A stretch of DNA of 64,000 nucleotides from JBEIGE01 sp040382055 (GTDB lineage Bacteria; Pseudomonadota; Gammaproteobacteria; Burkholderiales; Burkholderiaceae_C), in assembly GCA_040382055.1 (NCBI GenBank), contig JBEIGE010000002.1, forward strand, positions 1 through 64,000, given 5' to 3'. The position numbers and the translations under genes are program-made. Positions 16,516-25,483 of the stretch are shown in pieces (positions within the stretch are counted from its first letter, which is position 1; each line of letters begins with the position of its first letter). A model generated the notes under the pieces. The model worked only from the letters and a program-made list of their open reading frames with translations. It was not told the origin of the DNA and did no database searches.

Positions 16516-18138
16516 TCAGGCAACGATGCGGGTGGCGGTTGCATCAAGCTTGGGCGGTGTCTCGAAGGTATGGAAAGGAGCAGGCGATGGGATTTCCCAC
16601 TCCAGGCCCTCAGCAGCCTCCCAGGGCTTTTGAACCGCTTTCTCACCCTTGCCCATCATGCCGGGCAGCACAATGAAGAAGAAAAAGTAAATCTGTGCAA
16701 AACCAAAGGCGAAGGCACCCACGCTGGCCAGCGCATTGAAGTCAGCAAACTGCATGGGGTAATCGGCATAACGGCGTGGCATGCCAGCCAGGCCGAGGAA
16801 GTGCATGGGGAAGAAGGTGATGTTGAAGGCAATCAGCGACCACCAGAAATGAATCTTGCCGCGGGTCTCGCTGTACTGGATTCCGGTCCATTTCGGAGCC
16901 CAGTAGTAGTAACCGGCAAACATGGCATAAAGTGAACCGGCCACCAGCACATAGTGGAAGTGGGCGACGACGTAGTAGGTGTCCTGCAACTGGATGTCAA
17001 TAGGAGCCATGGCCAGAATCAGGCCGGTAAAGCCGCCCATGGTGAACACGAAGATAAAGCCCACAGCAAACAGCATGGGGGTTTCAAAAGTCATGGAACC
17101 TTGCCACATGGTGGCGATCCAGTTGAAGATTTTCACAGCGGTAGGCACTGCAATCAACATGGTGGCGTACATGAAAAACAGCTGGCCCGTCACCGGCATG
17201 CCGGTGGTGAACATGTGGTGCGCCCAGACGATGAACGAAAGAATCGCAATACTGGAAGTGGCATACACCATGGAGGCATAACCGAACAGACGCTTGCGGG
17301 CAAAGGCCGGCACGATGTGGCTGATGATGCCGAAAGCAGGCAAGATCATGATGTACACCTCGGGGTGACCGAAGAACCAGAAGATGTGCTGGAACATCAC
17401 CGGGTCTCCGCCACCTGCGGGGTTAAAGAAACTGGTGCCGAAATGGCGATCAGTCAGCGTCATGGTGATGGCCCCTGCGAGCACTGGCATCACGGCAATC
17501 AGCAGATAGGCGGTGATCAGCCAGGTCCAGCAGAACATGGGCATTTTCATGAGTGTCATGCCAGGTGCACGCATGTTCAAAATGGTCACGATGATATTGA
17601 TCGAGCCCATGATGGAGGATGCGCCCAAAATGTGCAGCGCAAAAATACCGGCGTCCATGGAGGGGCCCATTTGCAGGGTCAGGGGTGCGTAAAAAGTCCA
17701 GCCGGCAGCGGGGGCACCGCCGGGCATGAAGAACGAAGACACCACCAGAATGGCAGCCGGAATGAGCAACCAGAAACTGAAGTTGTTCATGCGGGCAAAG
17801 GCCATGTCGGCCGCGCCGATCTGCAGCGGGATCATCCAATTGGCAAAGCCCACAAAGGCCGGCATGATGGCTCCGAACACCATGATGACGCCATGCATGG
17901 TGGTGAGCTGGTTGAACAACTCGGGGTTGACCAGTTGCAGCCCGGGCTGGAACAGTTCTGCGCGGATACCGAGTGCGAGTATTCCGCCAATGATGAACAT
18001 GGTGAAGCTGAACAGCAGGTACAGCGTGCCAATATCTTTGTGGTTGGTGGCATATACCCAGCGACGCCACCCGGTGGGGGCGTGGTGGTCATCATGGTGA
18101 TCATTCGCGTGGTCGTGAGGGTGTAGAACGGCACTCAT
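16516..18138 (-). CDS. ctaD: Cytochrome c oxidase subunit I (aa3 type)
   Basis: The product has 540 residues with twelve membrane helices. The CuB/cross-linked tyrosine motif HPEVYIMILPAFG and the haem a/a3 ligand region VAHFHYVLVAGS are present. The loops WTFYAPLT and MPRRYADYP are typical of aa3 oxidases. It forms the catalytic core that reduces oxygen and pumps protons. The N terminus is histidine-rich (LHPHDHANDHHDDHH). A 390-codon open frame runs antisense to it but is a composition artefact. It follows ctaC by 52 bases in the same operon. Confidence 0.98.
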   Translation of the reverse strand: MSAVLHPHDHANDHHDDHHAPTGWRRWVYATNHKDIGTLYLLFSFTMFIIGGILALGIRAELFQPGLQLVNPELFNQLTTMHGVIMVFGAIMPAFVGFANWMIPLQIGAADMAFARMNNFSFWLLIPAAILVVSSFFMPGGAPAAGWTFYAPLTLQMGPSMDAGIFALHILGASSIMGSINIIVTILNMRAPGMTLMKMPMFCWTWLITAYLLIAVMPVLAGAITMTLTDRHFGTSFFNPAGGGDPVMFQHIFWFFGHPEVYIMILPAFGIISHIVPAFARKRLFGYASMVYATSSIAILSFIVWAHHMFTTGMPVTGQLFFMYATMLIAVPTAVKIFNWIATMWQGSMTFETPMLFAVGFIFVFTMGGFTGLILAMAPIDIQLQDTYYVVAHFHYVLVAGSLYAMFAGYYYWAPKWTGIQYSETRGKIHFWWSLIAFNITFFPMHFLGLAGMPRRYADYPMQFADFNALASVGAFAFGFAQIYFFFFIVLPGMMGKGEKAVQKPWEAAEGLEWEIPSPAPFHTFETPPKLDATATRIVA

Positions 18139-18190
18139 GCGGGTTTCTCCAATGCTTCTTGATACAGGGGCAAGTCTTGTCGTGACTGCG

Positions 18191-19372
18191 TTACTTGCGA
18201 GCTAACTTGACGTCAGCCGGTTGAACAATCTGGCCGGTCTTGTTGGACCAGTTATTTTTGGTAAACGTGATCACAGCAGCAATCTCAGTGTCGCTGAGCT
18301 GTTTCCAGGCCGGCATGGAGCCGTTGTTCTGGCCATTGAGCAATATCGCAATTTGCTTGGATTTGTCGTTATCCAGAACCACAGCTGCACCATCAATAGC
18401 CTTGATTGGGCCGGCACCTTTGCCGCTGGGCTGGTGACAAGCCGCACAGTTGGTGGCATACACTTTTTCACCGCGCTTGACGAGATCATCAAGAACCCAG
18501 ACTTTGTTGGGATCATCCATTTTGGCGGCCATTTTTTTTCTCTCGTCGTCTACCCACTGGGAGTAGTCTTGCGCAGAGACCACCTTCACATGAATGGGCA
18601 TGTAAGCATGTTCCTTGCCACAGAGTTCCTGGCACTGGCCGTGGAAGTCACCGGTTTTTTCTGCACGGAACCAGGTATCACGAACAAAGCCCGGAATGGC
18701 ATCCTGCTTGATACCAAAAGAAGGTACCGCAAATGCATGAATGACGTCATTGGCAGTGGTAATCACACGGATTTTTTTGCCGACAGGAACCACGAGAGGA
18801 TTGTCAACCTTGAGCAGATAGTCATCGCCCTCGGGCTTGCCGGCATTGGACATGGCGCGGTGGCTGGCATCCAGTGAGGAGATAAAGCCGATGCCTTCGC
18901 CTTCGCCCTTGATGTAGTCATAACCCCATTTCCACTGCATGCCAGTGGCTTTGATGGTCAGGTCGGCATTGGTGGTGTCTTTTTGTGCAACCAGGACCTT
19001 GGTTGCAGGCAGCACCATCAGGATCACGATGATGAAGGGGATCACCGTCCAGATGATTTCAACTTTGACAGATTCATGAAAGTTGGCAGGCTTGTGACCT
19101 ACGGATTTGCGATGCTTCCAGATGGAATAGAACATCACGGCGAAAACCGCGACAAATATCACGGTGCACAGAATCAGCATAAACCAGTGCAGCCAAGCCT
19201 GCTCCTCAGCAATTTTGGTTGCTGGGGGGTGCAGATTAAGCTGATTAACAGCTGGGCCGCCAGGCAAGTCATTAACGGCATGGGCCAGTGCAAAAAACGC
19301 TGAGCTGACCCAGGTTATTGCCATCAAGCCCACTGAAGCCAGTTTGTTGAGAGAGCTCTTGATCATGTTCAC
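18191..19372 (-). CDS. ctaC: Cytochrome c oxidase subunit II fused to a cytochrome c domain
   Basis: The product has 393 residues: signal segment (about 1-32), two membrane helices (about 62-84 and 105-125), a cupredoxin domain and a C-terminal cytochrome c. The binuclear CuA ligands His212, Cys247, Glu249, Cys251, His255 and Met258 are all present. The haem-binding CAACH is at 309-313, and a distal methionine is available in GSMPAW. This fused caa3-like subunit accepts electrons directly. It is the first gene of the minus-strand operon ctaC-ctaD-small protein-ctaG-DUF2970-ctaE. The 100-base region upstream must contain the operon promoter; a TACAAT box lies on the minus strand near 19432-19437, but no good -35 was found. 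Confidence 0.97.
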   Translation of the reverse strand: MNMIKSSLNKLASVGLMAITWVSSAFFALAHAVNDLPGGPAVNQLNLHPPATKIAEEQAWLHWFMLILCTVIFVAVFAVMFYSIWKHRKSVGHKPANFHESVKVEIIWTVIPFIIVILMVLPATKVLVAQKDTTNADLTIKATGMQWKWGYDYIKGEGEGIGFISSLDASHRAMSNAGKPEGDDYLLKVDNPLVVPVGKKIRVITTANDVIHAFAVPSFGIKQDAIPGFVRDTWFRAEKTGDFHGQCQELCGKEHAYMPIHVKVVSAQDYSQWVDDERKKMAAKMDDPNKVWVLDDLVKRGEKVYATNCAACHQPSGKGAGPIKAIDGAAVVLDNDKSKQIAILLNGQNNGSMPAWKQLSDTEIAAVITFTKNNWSNKTGQIVQPADVKLARK

Positions 19373-19475
19373 TTCTACTTCGCCTTGGAAAAATTCAATT
19401 GACTTTGTTGCACCGCAACGAAAACCGACTTATTGTAGACCAGCCTCCGGGCCAACCCCTTAGCGACGGGCTCGA

Positions 19476-20375
19476 TTACCCGTTTTCACGCTTGCGCAGG
19501 GTTTCGCGCATTTCATCCAATGAAAGTACTGTCTCCGGCCCCATGCGAATACGCGGCTTGGGTTTGAATGCGTGACCATAAATGACCTCGAAGGTGAGCG
19601 TCAGGCGGCCCTGCTCGGCGTTGTGCGCCAGTTGCTGCGACATCGCCGCATGCAGTTGGGCAAGCCAACCCCGTCCACGCAGGCCCGGCGATCGTGCAAG
19701 GTTGAGGTTACGGCCAAGCTCGCGCAGCTCCCGGAGCAAACGCTGCGGCGTATCAAACGACAAGGTGATGCGTTCCATGTCCATCACAGGCTCGGCAAAA
19801 CCCGCGTGTAACAGCATGTCGCCCCAGTCGTGCATGTCGGTAAACAGATGGGCTGGCTCGGGCCAGCCTTGGGACTGATAAAGCTCGCGCAATTCGCGCA
19901 GCGTGTCGGGCCCGAGGCAGGAGAACATCAAAAAACCGTCAACTGCGAGTGCCCGGTGCCATTGGCCGATCAAAGCCTGCGGATCCGCAGTCATGTGCAG
20001 GGCCATATTGGCCCACAGCATCTGGGCAGCGCCATCGGGTGCTTCGGGCAAACACCGGGTCTGACTTTTCCAGCGCCCGGGATGCCACCATGGTTTTGCT
20101 ACTGATTCAATAGCTATTATTTGATTACTGGTAAGGGGTTCGACCATGAAACACTGCGCATCCGGATAACGGCTTGCAAGGAGGGCATGGGTCTTGAGAC
20201 CGCCACGAACCGGCTCCCAGTGCACCCAGGCCTTGGGCGCTTGCTTGATCCAAGCTAAGCGTGCCTCCATGCGACGGCCAACCTCGTCATGCAACCACGC
20301 CGATTGCGCTTGCGGCAAAGCGTGCCAGCGCCGAGCTGCCTGGGGGTCTATGGTGGGGGGGCGGTCTGAGGGCAT
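19476..20375 (-). CDS. BioC-like SAM-dependent methyltransferase
   Basis: The product has 299 residues and a class I methyltransferase arrangement, but the glycine-rich SAM loop is weak (VHWEPVRGGLKTHALLASRYP). The central AQMLWANMALHMTADPQALI and SCLGPDTLRELREL match BioC-type proteins, which methylate malonyl-ACP to start biotin synthesis. Many Burkholderiales carry this gene divergent from comF, exactly as here (39 bases between the starts). Whether it is the true BioC or a paralogue is uncertain because no other bio genes are in the window. The ATG at 20375 was chosen; further upstream the frame overlaps comF. Confidence 0.7.
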   Translation of the reverse strand: MPSDRPPTIDPQAARRWHALPQAQSAWLHDEVGRRMEARLAWIKQAPKAWVHWEPVRGGLKTHALLASRYPDAQCFMVEPLTSNQIIAIESVAKPWWHPGRWKSQTRCLPEAPDGAAQMLWANMALHMTADPQALIGQWHRALAVDGFLMFSCLGPDTLRELRELYQSQGWPEPAHLFTDMHDWGDMLLHAGFAEPVMDMERITLSFDTPQRLLRELRELGRNLNLARSPGLRGRGWLAQLHAAMSQQLAHNAEQGRLTLTFEVIYGHAFKPKPRIRMGPETVLSLDEMRETLRKRENG

Positions 20376-20413
20376 GGGCGGACTGGGTATTGGGTGGCGA
20401 GTATATTGATTCC

Positions 20414-21109
20414 ATGTTGCGTGATCTGCTCCATGGCTTGACTTCCAGGATTCCCAGCTCCTGCGCGGTATGCCACGCTTGGCCGGCACAAACGGTGTGC
20501 AACGACTGTGTGGCGCGTTTTGCCCAACCTCGTCAACGCTGCAGCACCTGCGCATTGATCGTGCCCGCCGGTGTTGCGCAATGCGGCATCTGCCTGCGCA
20601 AGCCACCGCCACTCGACACCTGCCTGGCCAGTGTGTCTTATGGCTACCCCTGGTCAGATTTGATCGGACGTTTCAAATTTGGCAGCAGTCCCGGATGGGC
20701 CATGACCTTTGCGCAGCTGATGCGCAGCACGCCCTGGGTTGAGCCTGCGCTGGACCAGGCCGACTGGGTGATCGCGCTGCCCTTGTCGGCAGAACGCCTG
20801 AAGGAGCGGGGTTTTAACCAGGCGCTGGAGTTGTCGCGACAACTCAGCCCGGATAAATGTGCGAATGGCTTGCTGCTGCGCGTGCGCCACACACGCTCAC
20901 AAAGCAGTCTCAAGCGGGAGGACCGGTTGCACAATCTGGATGGCGCTTTTGCGATTGAGCCGCTGCGCCATAGGCGCTTGCACGGCAAGCGCGTGGTCCT
21001 GGTGGATGATGTCATGACCAGCGGTGCATCGCTGTTTTCTGCCGCAACAATCCTGCGTCAGGCTGGGGTGGCTCACATCACCGGCCTGGTGATCGCCAGA
21101 ACCGAATAA
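20414..21109 (+). CDS. comF: ComF family phosphoribosyltransferase-like protein
   Basis: The product has 231 residues. Four CxxC pairs at the N terminus (Cys17/20, 29/32, 43/46, 57/60) form the zinc-finger region. The C-terminal half is a type I phosphoribosyltransferase fold with the PRPP loop VVLVDDVMTSGAS. Internal motifs LPLSAERLKERGFNQA and RTRSQSSLKREDR are also family marks. ComF acts in DNA uptake and natural transformation in Haemophilus and Bacillus, and its biochemical role is unsettled. The ATG at 20414 was chosen because extension would overlap the divergent methyltransferase gene. It is followed after 31 bases by trmL. Confidence 0.9.
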   Translation: MLRDLLHGLTSRIPSSCAVCHAWPAQTVCNDCVARFAQPRQRCSTCALIVPAGVAQCGICLRKPPPLDTCLASVSYGYPWSDLIGRFKFGSSPGWAMTFAQLMRSTPWVEPALDQADWVIALPLSAERLKERGFNQALELSRQLSPDKCANGLLLRVRHTRSQSSLKREDRLHNLDGAFAIEPLRHRRLHGKRVVLVDDVMTSGASLFSAATILRQAGVAHITGLVIARTE

Positions 21110-21140
21110 ACGACCAAAATTCAGCCACCTAAAATCCAGC

Positions 21141-21608
21141 ATGTTTCACATCGTACTTGTAGAACCCGAGATTCCCCCCAACACCGGCAACGTCATCAGG
21201 CTGGCGGCCAATACCGGCTGTACGCTGCACCTGGTGGAGCCTTTGGGGTTTTCAATGGACGACAAACACATGCGCCGGGCCAGGCTGGACTATCACGAAT
21301 ACGCCCAGGTACAGCGCCACGCCAGCTGGCAGCGTTTTCTACAGGACCAGCACCCCCCAGCCCTGCGCCTGTTTACCCTGACCACACGCGGCACGCGCAG
21401 CCCTTTTGACGTGGTATTCGCACCGGGCGACTGGCTGGTGTTTGGCTCGGAGACCAAAGGCATCTCAGACGCGGTACGTGAAAGCTTTGGTCCGGATCAA
21501 AGTCTGCGGCTGCCGATGCGGCCAGGTCAACGCAGCCTGAATTTATCCAATGCGGTGGCCGTGACTGTCTTTGAAGCCTGGCGACAGAACGGATTTGCTC
21601 AAGGGTAG
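21141..21608 (+). CDS. trmL: tRNA (cytidine/uridine-34 2'-O)-methyltransferase
   Basis: This 155-residue SPOUT-class enzyme matches the TrmL/YibK family in length. The N-terminal IPPNTGNVIRLAANTG and the C-terminal trefoil-knot motif RLPMRPGQRSLNLSNAVAV, which binds SAM, are complete. It methylates the wobble ribose of tRNA-Leu isoacceptors in E. coli. Probably cotranscribed with comF. Its 3' end overlaps the convergent MaoC gene by 10 bases. Confidence 0.93.
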   Translation: MFHIVLVEPEIPPNTGNVIRLAANTGCTLHLVEPLGFSMDDKHMRRARLDYHEYAQVQRHASWQRFLQDQHPPALRLFTLTTRGTRSPFDVVFAPGDWLVFGSETKGISDAVRESFGPDQSLRLPMRPGQRSLNLSNAVAVTVFEAWRQNGFAQG

Positions 21609-22054
21609 CGACGCGCGATGGATTCGGCAACACATACCGGCTTGGCTGAACCTTCGCGCTCAACGGTGACTTGCCAGGTCAGTTGTACACCGTCGTTCTC
21701 AATAGGCTGGCAAGCCAAAAGTGTCATGCGGCCCCGCAAGCGGCTCCCCACCAGCACCGGTGCCATGAAGCGAACCTTGTTCAGGCCGTAATTCACCCCG
21801 AGACGAGACTCAACCACGGTGATGGCGGTGAGAAAAAAGTGCGGCAACAAAGACAGCGTCAGAAAACCATGCGCAATGGGCGCACCGAACGGTCCTGCCT
21901 TGGCTTTTTCTTCGTCCACATGAATCCACTGATCATCGCCAGTGGCTTGCGCAAACTGGTTAATCTGAGCCTGGGTGATGAGCGTCCAGTCGCTCACGGC
22001 CACCTCCTGGCCGACCAGCGCATGAAACTCGTCCAAAGTCTGAAAGGTTTTCAA
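21599..22054 (-). CDS. MaoC-like (R)-enoyl-CoA hydratase
   Basis: This 151-residue hot-dog-fold protein has the hydratase-2 catalytic segment DDQWIHVDEEKAKAGPFGAP followed by IAHGFLTLSLLP (Asp and His dyad). It would hydrate trans-2-enoyl-CoA to (R)-3-hydroxyacyl-CoA, in fatty acid or polyhydroxyalkanoate metabolism. I chose a TTG start at 22054 because GAGGA lies 8 bases before it and the next codons KTFQTLDEF match the usual family N terminus. The longer frame to 22138 overlaps parA. It follows parA on the same strand with a 10-base gap. Confidence 0.85.
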   Translation of the reverse strand: MKTFQTLDEFHALVGQEVAVSDWTLITQAQINQFAQATGDDQWIHVDEEKAKAGPFGAPIAHGFLTLSLLPHFFLTAITVVESRLGVNYGLNKVRFMAPVLVGSRLRGRMTLLACQPIENDGVQLTWQVTVEREGSAKPVCVAESIARRYP

Positions 22055-22064
22055 AGGTTTTTCC

Positions 22065-22682
22065 TCAATTGTCCAGCCAATGACAGATGGACTGCCATTG
22101 AGCCAGGTCTTTACCCACACGGCTCGGGGCCAAGTCAAACAGGGTCAAGCCACGTGCGGCCAGGTGGATGTAATTCTGGGTGTCGCGCAAGTAGCTCAGC
22201 ACGGGCAGGGACAAGCTGTCGACGAATTCATGCAGCTTGTCGGCCGCAATGGTGCGTGCATCCACTCGCATGCCCACGATGCCGATGCGGCGTTTCGGGT
22301 TTTGCCCCAACCGGGCCATTTGGTCCAGAAAATCACGTGTGGCAAAGATGTCAAAAATGCTGGGTTGCAAAGGGATCAAGACCTTGTCGGCATGGCGCAT
22401 GACCTCGGCCAGGTGCGCACCTTCAAGACCAGCCGGTGTGTCGAGCACCACATGGGTGATGCCTTTGGGGGGCTTGGCGGTGCGGTCGCTGCCGATATCC
22501 CAGGTATTGATCAAGTTCACATGATCGGGACGCAACCCCAGCCAGCGGCGGGAAGACTGCTGCTTATCGGTATCACCCAGCATGGTGGCATAGCCCCGGC
22601 TGGCAAAGTAACCCGCCACATTGGTGGATAAAGTGGATTTGCCCACGCCGCCTTTGGGGTTGGCGACAACAACAACTGGCAT
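22065..22682 (-). CDS. ParA/MinD-family ATPase (orphan)
   Basis: The product has 205 residues. The deviant Walker A motif KGGVGKST (residues 10-17) is at the N terminus, followed by the switch region GDTDKQQSSRRW and Walker B-like HVVLDTPAGL. This is the short ParA class without the DNA-binding N-terminal extension. No parB is adjacent, so a role in chromosome or protein-cluster positioning cannot be specified; such orphans also position flagella, chemoreceptor arrays or carboxysomes. It starts divergent from the Kef gene across a 60-base AT-rich gap that must hold both promoters. Confidence 0.88.
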   Translation of the reverse strand: MPVVVVANPKGGVGKSTLSTNVAGYFASRGYATMLGDTDKQQSSRRWLGLRPDHVNLINTWDIGSDRTAKPPKGITHVVLDTPAGLEGAHLAEVMRHADKVLIPLQPSIFDIFATRDFLDQMARLGQNPKRRIGIVGMRVDARTIAADKLHEFVDSLSLPVLSYLRDTQNYIHLAARGLTLFDLAPSRVGKDLAQWQSICHWLDN

Positions 22683-22742
22683 ATTGTTCTCCTTGACCTC
22701 AAAGATGATTCAAAAATAAAACTTTATGGTAGCTTAGCATTC

Positions 22743-24569
22743 ATGGAACACACCCCGACCTGGCTCACCAATACCTTCATTTACCTCAGCGCGGCCGTGA
22801 TTGCTGTGCCGCTGTGCAAATTTCTCGGGCTCGGCGCCATCATTGGCTACCTATGTGCAGGCATTGCCATTGGCCCCTGGGGACTGGGTCTGGTGACCAA
22901 TGTCCAGGATATTTTGCATTTTGCCGAGTTTGGCGTGGTGCTGATGCTGTTTCTGGTGGGCCTGGAGCTCGAGCCCAAACGGCTATGGCAACTGCGCAGA
23001 CCCATCTTTGGCTGGGGCAGCGCTCAGGTGCTGATCTGTACCTTGCTTCTCACCGCTTTAGCCACGCTCTTCGGGGTCGATGCCAAAGTCGCCCTGGTGG
23101 CCAGCCTGGGGCTGTCTCTCTCGAGCACGGCCATTGCGCTGCAAATCCTGGGCGAGCGCAATTTGTTTTCCACAAGCAGCGGCCAGGCAGCATTCTCAGT
23201 CCTGTTGTTTCAGGATGTGGCAGCTATCCCGATTTTGGCGCTGTTACCCCTTCTGGCCGGGATTTCCGTTGCCAATCAGGCCACGACGGATGTCAATCAT
23301 TATCTGGAAGTTTTCAAAATCATGGCCGTGATCGCGGCCATCGTGCTGGGTGGTCGCCTGCTGCTTCGCCCAGTACTGAACTGGATAGCGCGTTCAGACA
23401 CCCCTGAAATCTTTACGGCGGCAGCTTTGCTGCTGGTCGTTGGCATTGCTGCCCTCATGCAGTATGTGGGCCTGAGCATGGCATTGGGGGCTTTTTTGGC
23501 GGGCGTTCTATTGGCCGAGAGTGAATACCGCCGTGAGCTGGAAACCGACATTGAACCCTTTAAAGGCTTGCTGCTGGGGCTGTTCTTTATTGCTGTGGGC
23601 ATGAGCATTGATTTTGGGGTGCTGATGCAATCGCCCGGCCAGATGGTCCTCATCGTTTTTGGTTTCCTCGCAGTCAAAGCCTTGGTTATTTACGCCTTGG
23701 CCAGACAGATGAAGTTGCCTTTTCAGGAACGGCCGGTTTTTACCCTGCTATTGGCACAGGGCGGCGAGTTTGCCTTTGTGGTGTTTCAGGCCGCTGCAGG
23801 TGCCCATGTGTTTCCAGCGCAAACGGCTTCCCTGCTGATCGGTGCAGTGGCCGTTTCCATGCTGGTCAGCCCGCTGCTCTTGGTGGCGCTGGACAAGCTC
23901 CTTCTGCCACGCTTTGCCGACTGCGGCAAGCCTGAGATGCAGGAAATATCCGAGCCCCAAGAAGCCGAGATCATCGTGGCCGGATTTGGCCGTTATGGCC
24001 AGATAGTTTCCCGCGTCATGCTGGCACAAGGCATACCCTGCACAGTGCTTGACCACGATGCCGACATGATTGAAGCCGCCCGCAGCTTTGGTTACCGGGT
24101 TTTTTACGGCGATGCCAGCCGGCTCGATTTGTTACGAACGGCAGGAGCGGCAAAAGCCCGGGTGCTGGTCGTGGCGGTGGACGGCAAAGAGCAATCCTTG
24201 CGCATTGTGGCCCTGGCCAAGCAACATTTCCCCCAGATCGAGATCGTGGCGCGTGCCAAAGATGTCACCCACTGGCACGAGTTGCGTGATGCAGGTGTAG
24301 CCCATGTGCAGCGGGAACTGTTTGAATCCAGCCTGCACAGCGCGCGCAGTGTGCTCGAACTGATGGGGCAAACGCGCGAAGACTCTGAACGTATTGCGCA
24401 GCGCTTTCGCCAACACAACCTGGAGTTGTTCGAGAAAATGCACCCGCATTACAAAGACCGCACCAAGCTGATCGCGGTGGTCAAGCAGGGACGCCAGCAG
24501 CTGGAAGAACAGATGGCGCAGGAAAGAGCGCAGAAATCAGACCCTGGCACTGCGCATCATTCACGCTAA
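22743..24569 (+). CDS. Kef-type monovalent cation:proton antiporter with RCK domain
   Basis: The product has 608 residues. The first 380 residues form about twelve helices of the CPA2 Na+/H+ exchanger family, with the core LGLSLSSTAIALQILGER and GAFLAGVLLAESEYR. A cytoplasmic RCK/TrkA-N domain follows (IIVAGFGRYGQIVSRVML ... FYGDASRLDLL), which binds nucleotides or glutathione to gate K+ efflux. The layout matches KefB/KefC. A KefF/KefG ancillary subunit is not adjacent. The C-terminal tail is charged and coiled-coil-like (about 540-600). Its last bases overlap a possible small convergent gene. Confidence 0.92.
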   Translation: MEHTPTWLTNTFIYLSAAVIAVPLCKFLGLGAIIGYLCAGIAIGPWGLGLVTNVQDILHFAEFGVVLMLFLVGLELEPKRLWQLRRPIFGWGSAQVLICTLLLTALATLFGVDAKVALVASLGLSLSSTAIALQILGERNLFSTSSGQAAFSVLLFQDVAAIPILALLPLLAGISVANQATTDVNHYLEVFKIMAVIAAIVLGGRLLLRPVLNWIARSDTPEIFTAAALLLVVGIAALMQYVGLSMALGAFLAGVLLAESEYRRELETDIEPFKGLLLGLFFIAVGMSIDFGVLMQSPGQMVLIVFGFLAVKALVIYALARQMKLPFQERPVFTLLLAQGGEFAFVVFQAAAGAHVFPAQTASLLIGAVAVSMLVSPLLLVALDKLLLPRFADCGKPEMQEISEPQEAEIIVAGFGRYGQIVSRVMLAQGIPCTVLDHDADMIEAARSFGYRVFYGDASRLDLLRTAGAAKARVLVVAVDGKEQSLRIVALAKQHFPQIEIVARAKDVTHWHELRDAGVAHVQRELFESSLHSARSVLELMGQTREDSERIAQRFRQHNLELFEKMHPHYKDRTKLIAVVKQGRQQLEEQMAQERAQKSDPGTAHHSR

Positions 24570-24722
24570 AGCCAGACGCACCGGGAAATCGACGGCCAGA
24601 TACGTCCCGCTAAGCTGGTAACGCGATGCCACAGCGGGGTCACTCTCTTCCTGGAACTGCGCGACCTGCTCTCGCGCACACCAAACACAGCGCCCGTGAC
24701 GTTGAAGTGTGAAGTTTTTCAC
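24561..24722 (-). CDS. Possible small protein, 53 aa, CxxC-containing
   Basis: A minus-strand frame starts with GTG at 24722 and is preceded by AAAGGA at a 6-base spacing. It reads MKNFTLQRHGRCVWC through to ...DFPVRLALA. It contains a CVWC pair and no membrane segment. I do not recognise the family. The good ribosome-binding site and the gap it fills between the Kef gene and the GntR regulator favour a real gene, but its short length and overlap with the Kef 3' end leave this open. Confidence 0.35.
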   Translation of the reverse strand: MKNFTLQRHGRCVWCAREQVAQFQEESDPAVASRYQLSGTYLAVDFPVRLALA

Positions 24723-24753
24723 ATCTGATCCTTTAAACTTGCCCGTGAAATTT

Positions 24754-25464
24754 ATGCCCAGAAAACCCGCCATCCCCGCCCAATCAGCACACGCCTCGGG
24801 CACCACCCGTGCCAGCGCCGTCTATGACGCCTTGCGCAGCGACATCCTGCACGGGGCTTTCAAGCCCGAGGAAAAGCTCAAGGTAGACGCCGTGGGCCTG
24901 CGCTACAACGTGGGTGCCAGCCCGGTTCGCGAGGCCCTGAACCGGCTTTCGGCCGAAAGCCTGGTGGTACGCAATGATCAACGCGGCTTCAGCGTAGCAC
25001 CCTTGCCCTGGGATGAGCTGGCGATCCTGAATCAGACCCGGTGCGAGGTTGAATCACTGTGTCTGCGCCAGTCGATTGACAACCGGAGCCCCGAATGGGA
25101 AGACGCGCTGGTGCTGCTGGTTCACAAGCTGTCGCGAACACCGCGCTCGCTGGCCAGCGACCATTACGTACCGAACCCGGACTGGGAGAACCTGCACCGG
25201 GAATTTCACAACAGACTATTGGCCAACTGCCCCTCGCGCTGGTTGCGTGATTTTTGCGCCTTGCTCACCAACGAAGCCTACCGTTACCGTCAGGTGGCGG
25301 CGAGCATGAACTTCACCAGCCGCAATGTGCATGCCGAACATATGGCCCTGTTCACCGCCGCCATTGAGGGCCGGGCAGATGATGCGGCGAACATTCTGGC
25401 TGAGCATTACCGAAAAACCTCAGCGTCCATCACCGCCATGGCGAAACCGCTGAAAAAAGGCTAA
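24754..25464 (+). CDS. GntR family (FadR/FCD subfamily) transcriptional regulator
   Basis: The product has 236 residues. The N-terminal winged helix-turn-helix (about 18-85) reads AVYDALRSDILHGAFKPEEK ... YNVGASPVREALNRL ... RGFSV, the classical GntR signature. The C-terminal FCD ligand-binding domain (about 95-225) has the metal-binding residues suggested by HREFHNRLL and HAEHMAL. FCD regulators usually respond to organic acids of the pathway they border. The gene faces the FAH-hydrolase/Bug operon (convergent), and an AT-rich region with repeated TCGATAAA lies upstream of that operon at 27462-27498. It is a plausible regulator of the island. The ATG at 24754 was chosen because upstream extension adds non-family residues. 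Confidence 0.9.
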   Translation: MPRKPAIPAQSAHASGTTRASAVYDALRSDILHGAFKPEEKLKVDAVGLRYNVGASPVREALNRLSAESLVVRNDQRGFSVAPLPWDELAILNQTRCEVESLCLRQSIDNRSPEWEDALVLLVHKLSRTPRSLASDHYVPNPDWENLHREFHNRLLANCPSRWLRDFCALLTNEAYRYRQVAASMNFTSRNVHAEHMALFTAAIEGRADDAANILAEHYRKTSASITAMAKPLKKG

Positions 25465-25483
25465 GGCCGCAATCTCATGGTGT

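Noticed and set aside
16954..18126. 390-codon open frame on the plus strand opposite ctaD
   Set aside because: It is antisense to a strongly conserved oxidase subunit; its His/Gly/Asp-rich product has no family resemblance and arises from the codon composition of ctaD.
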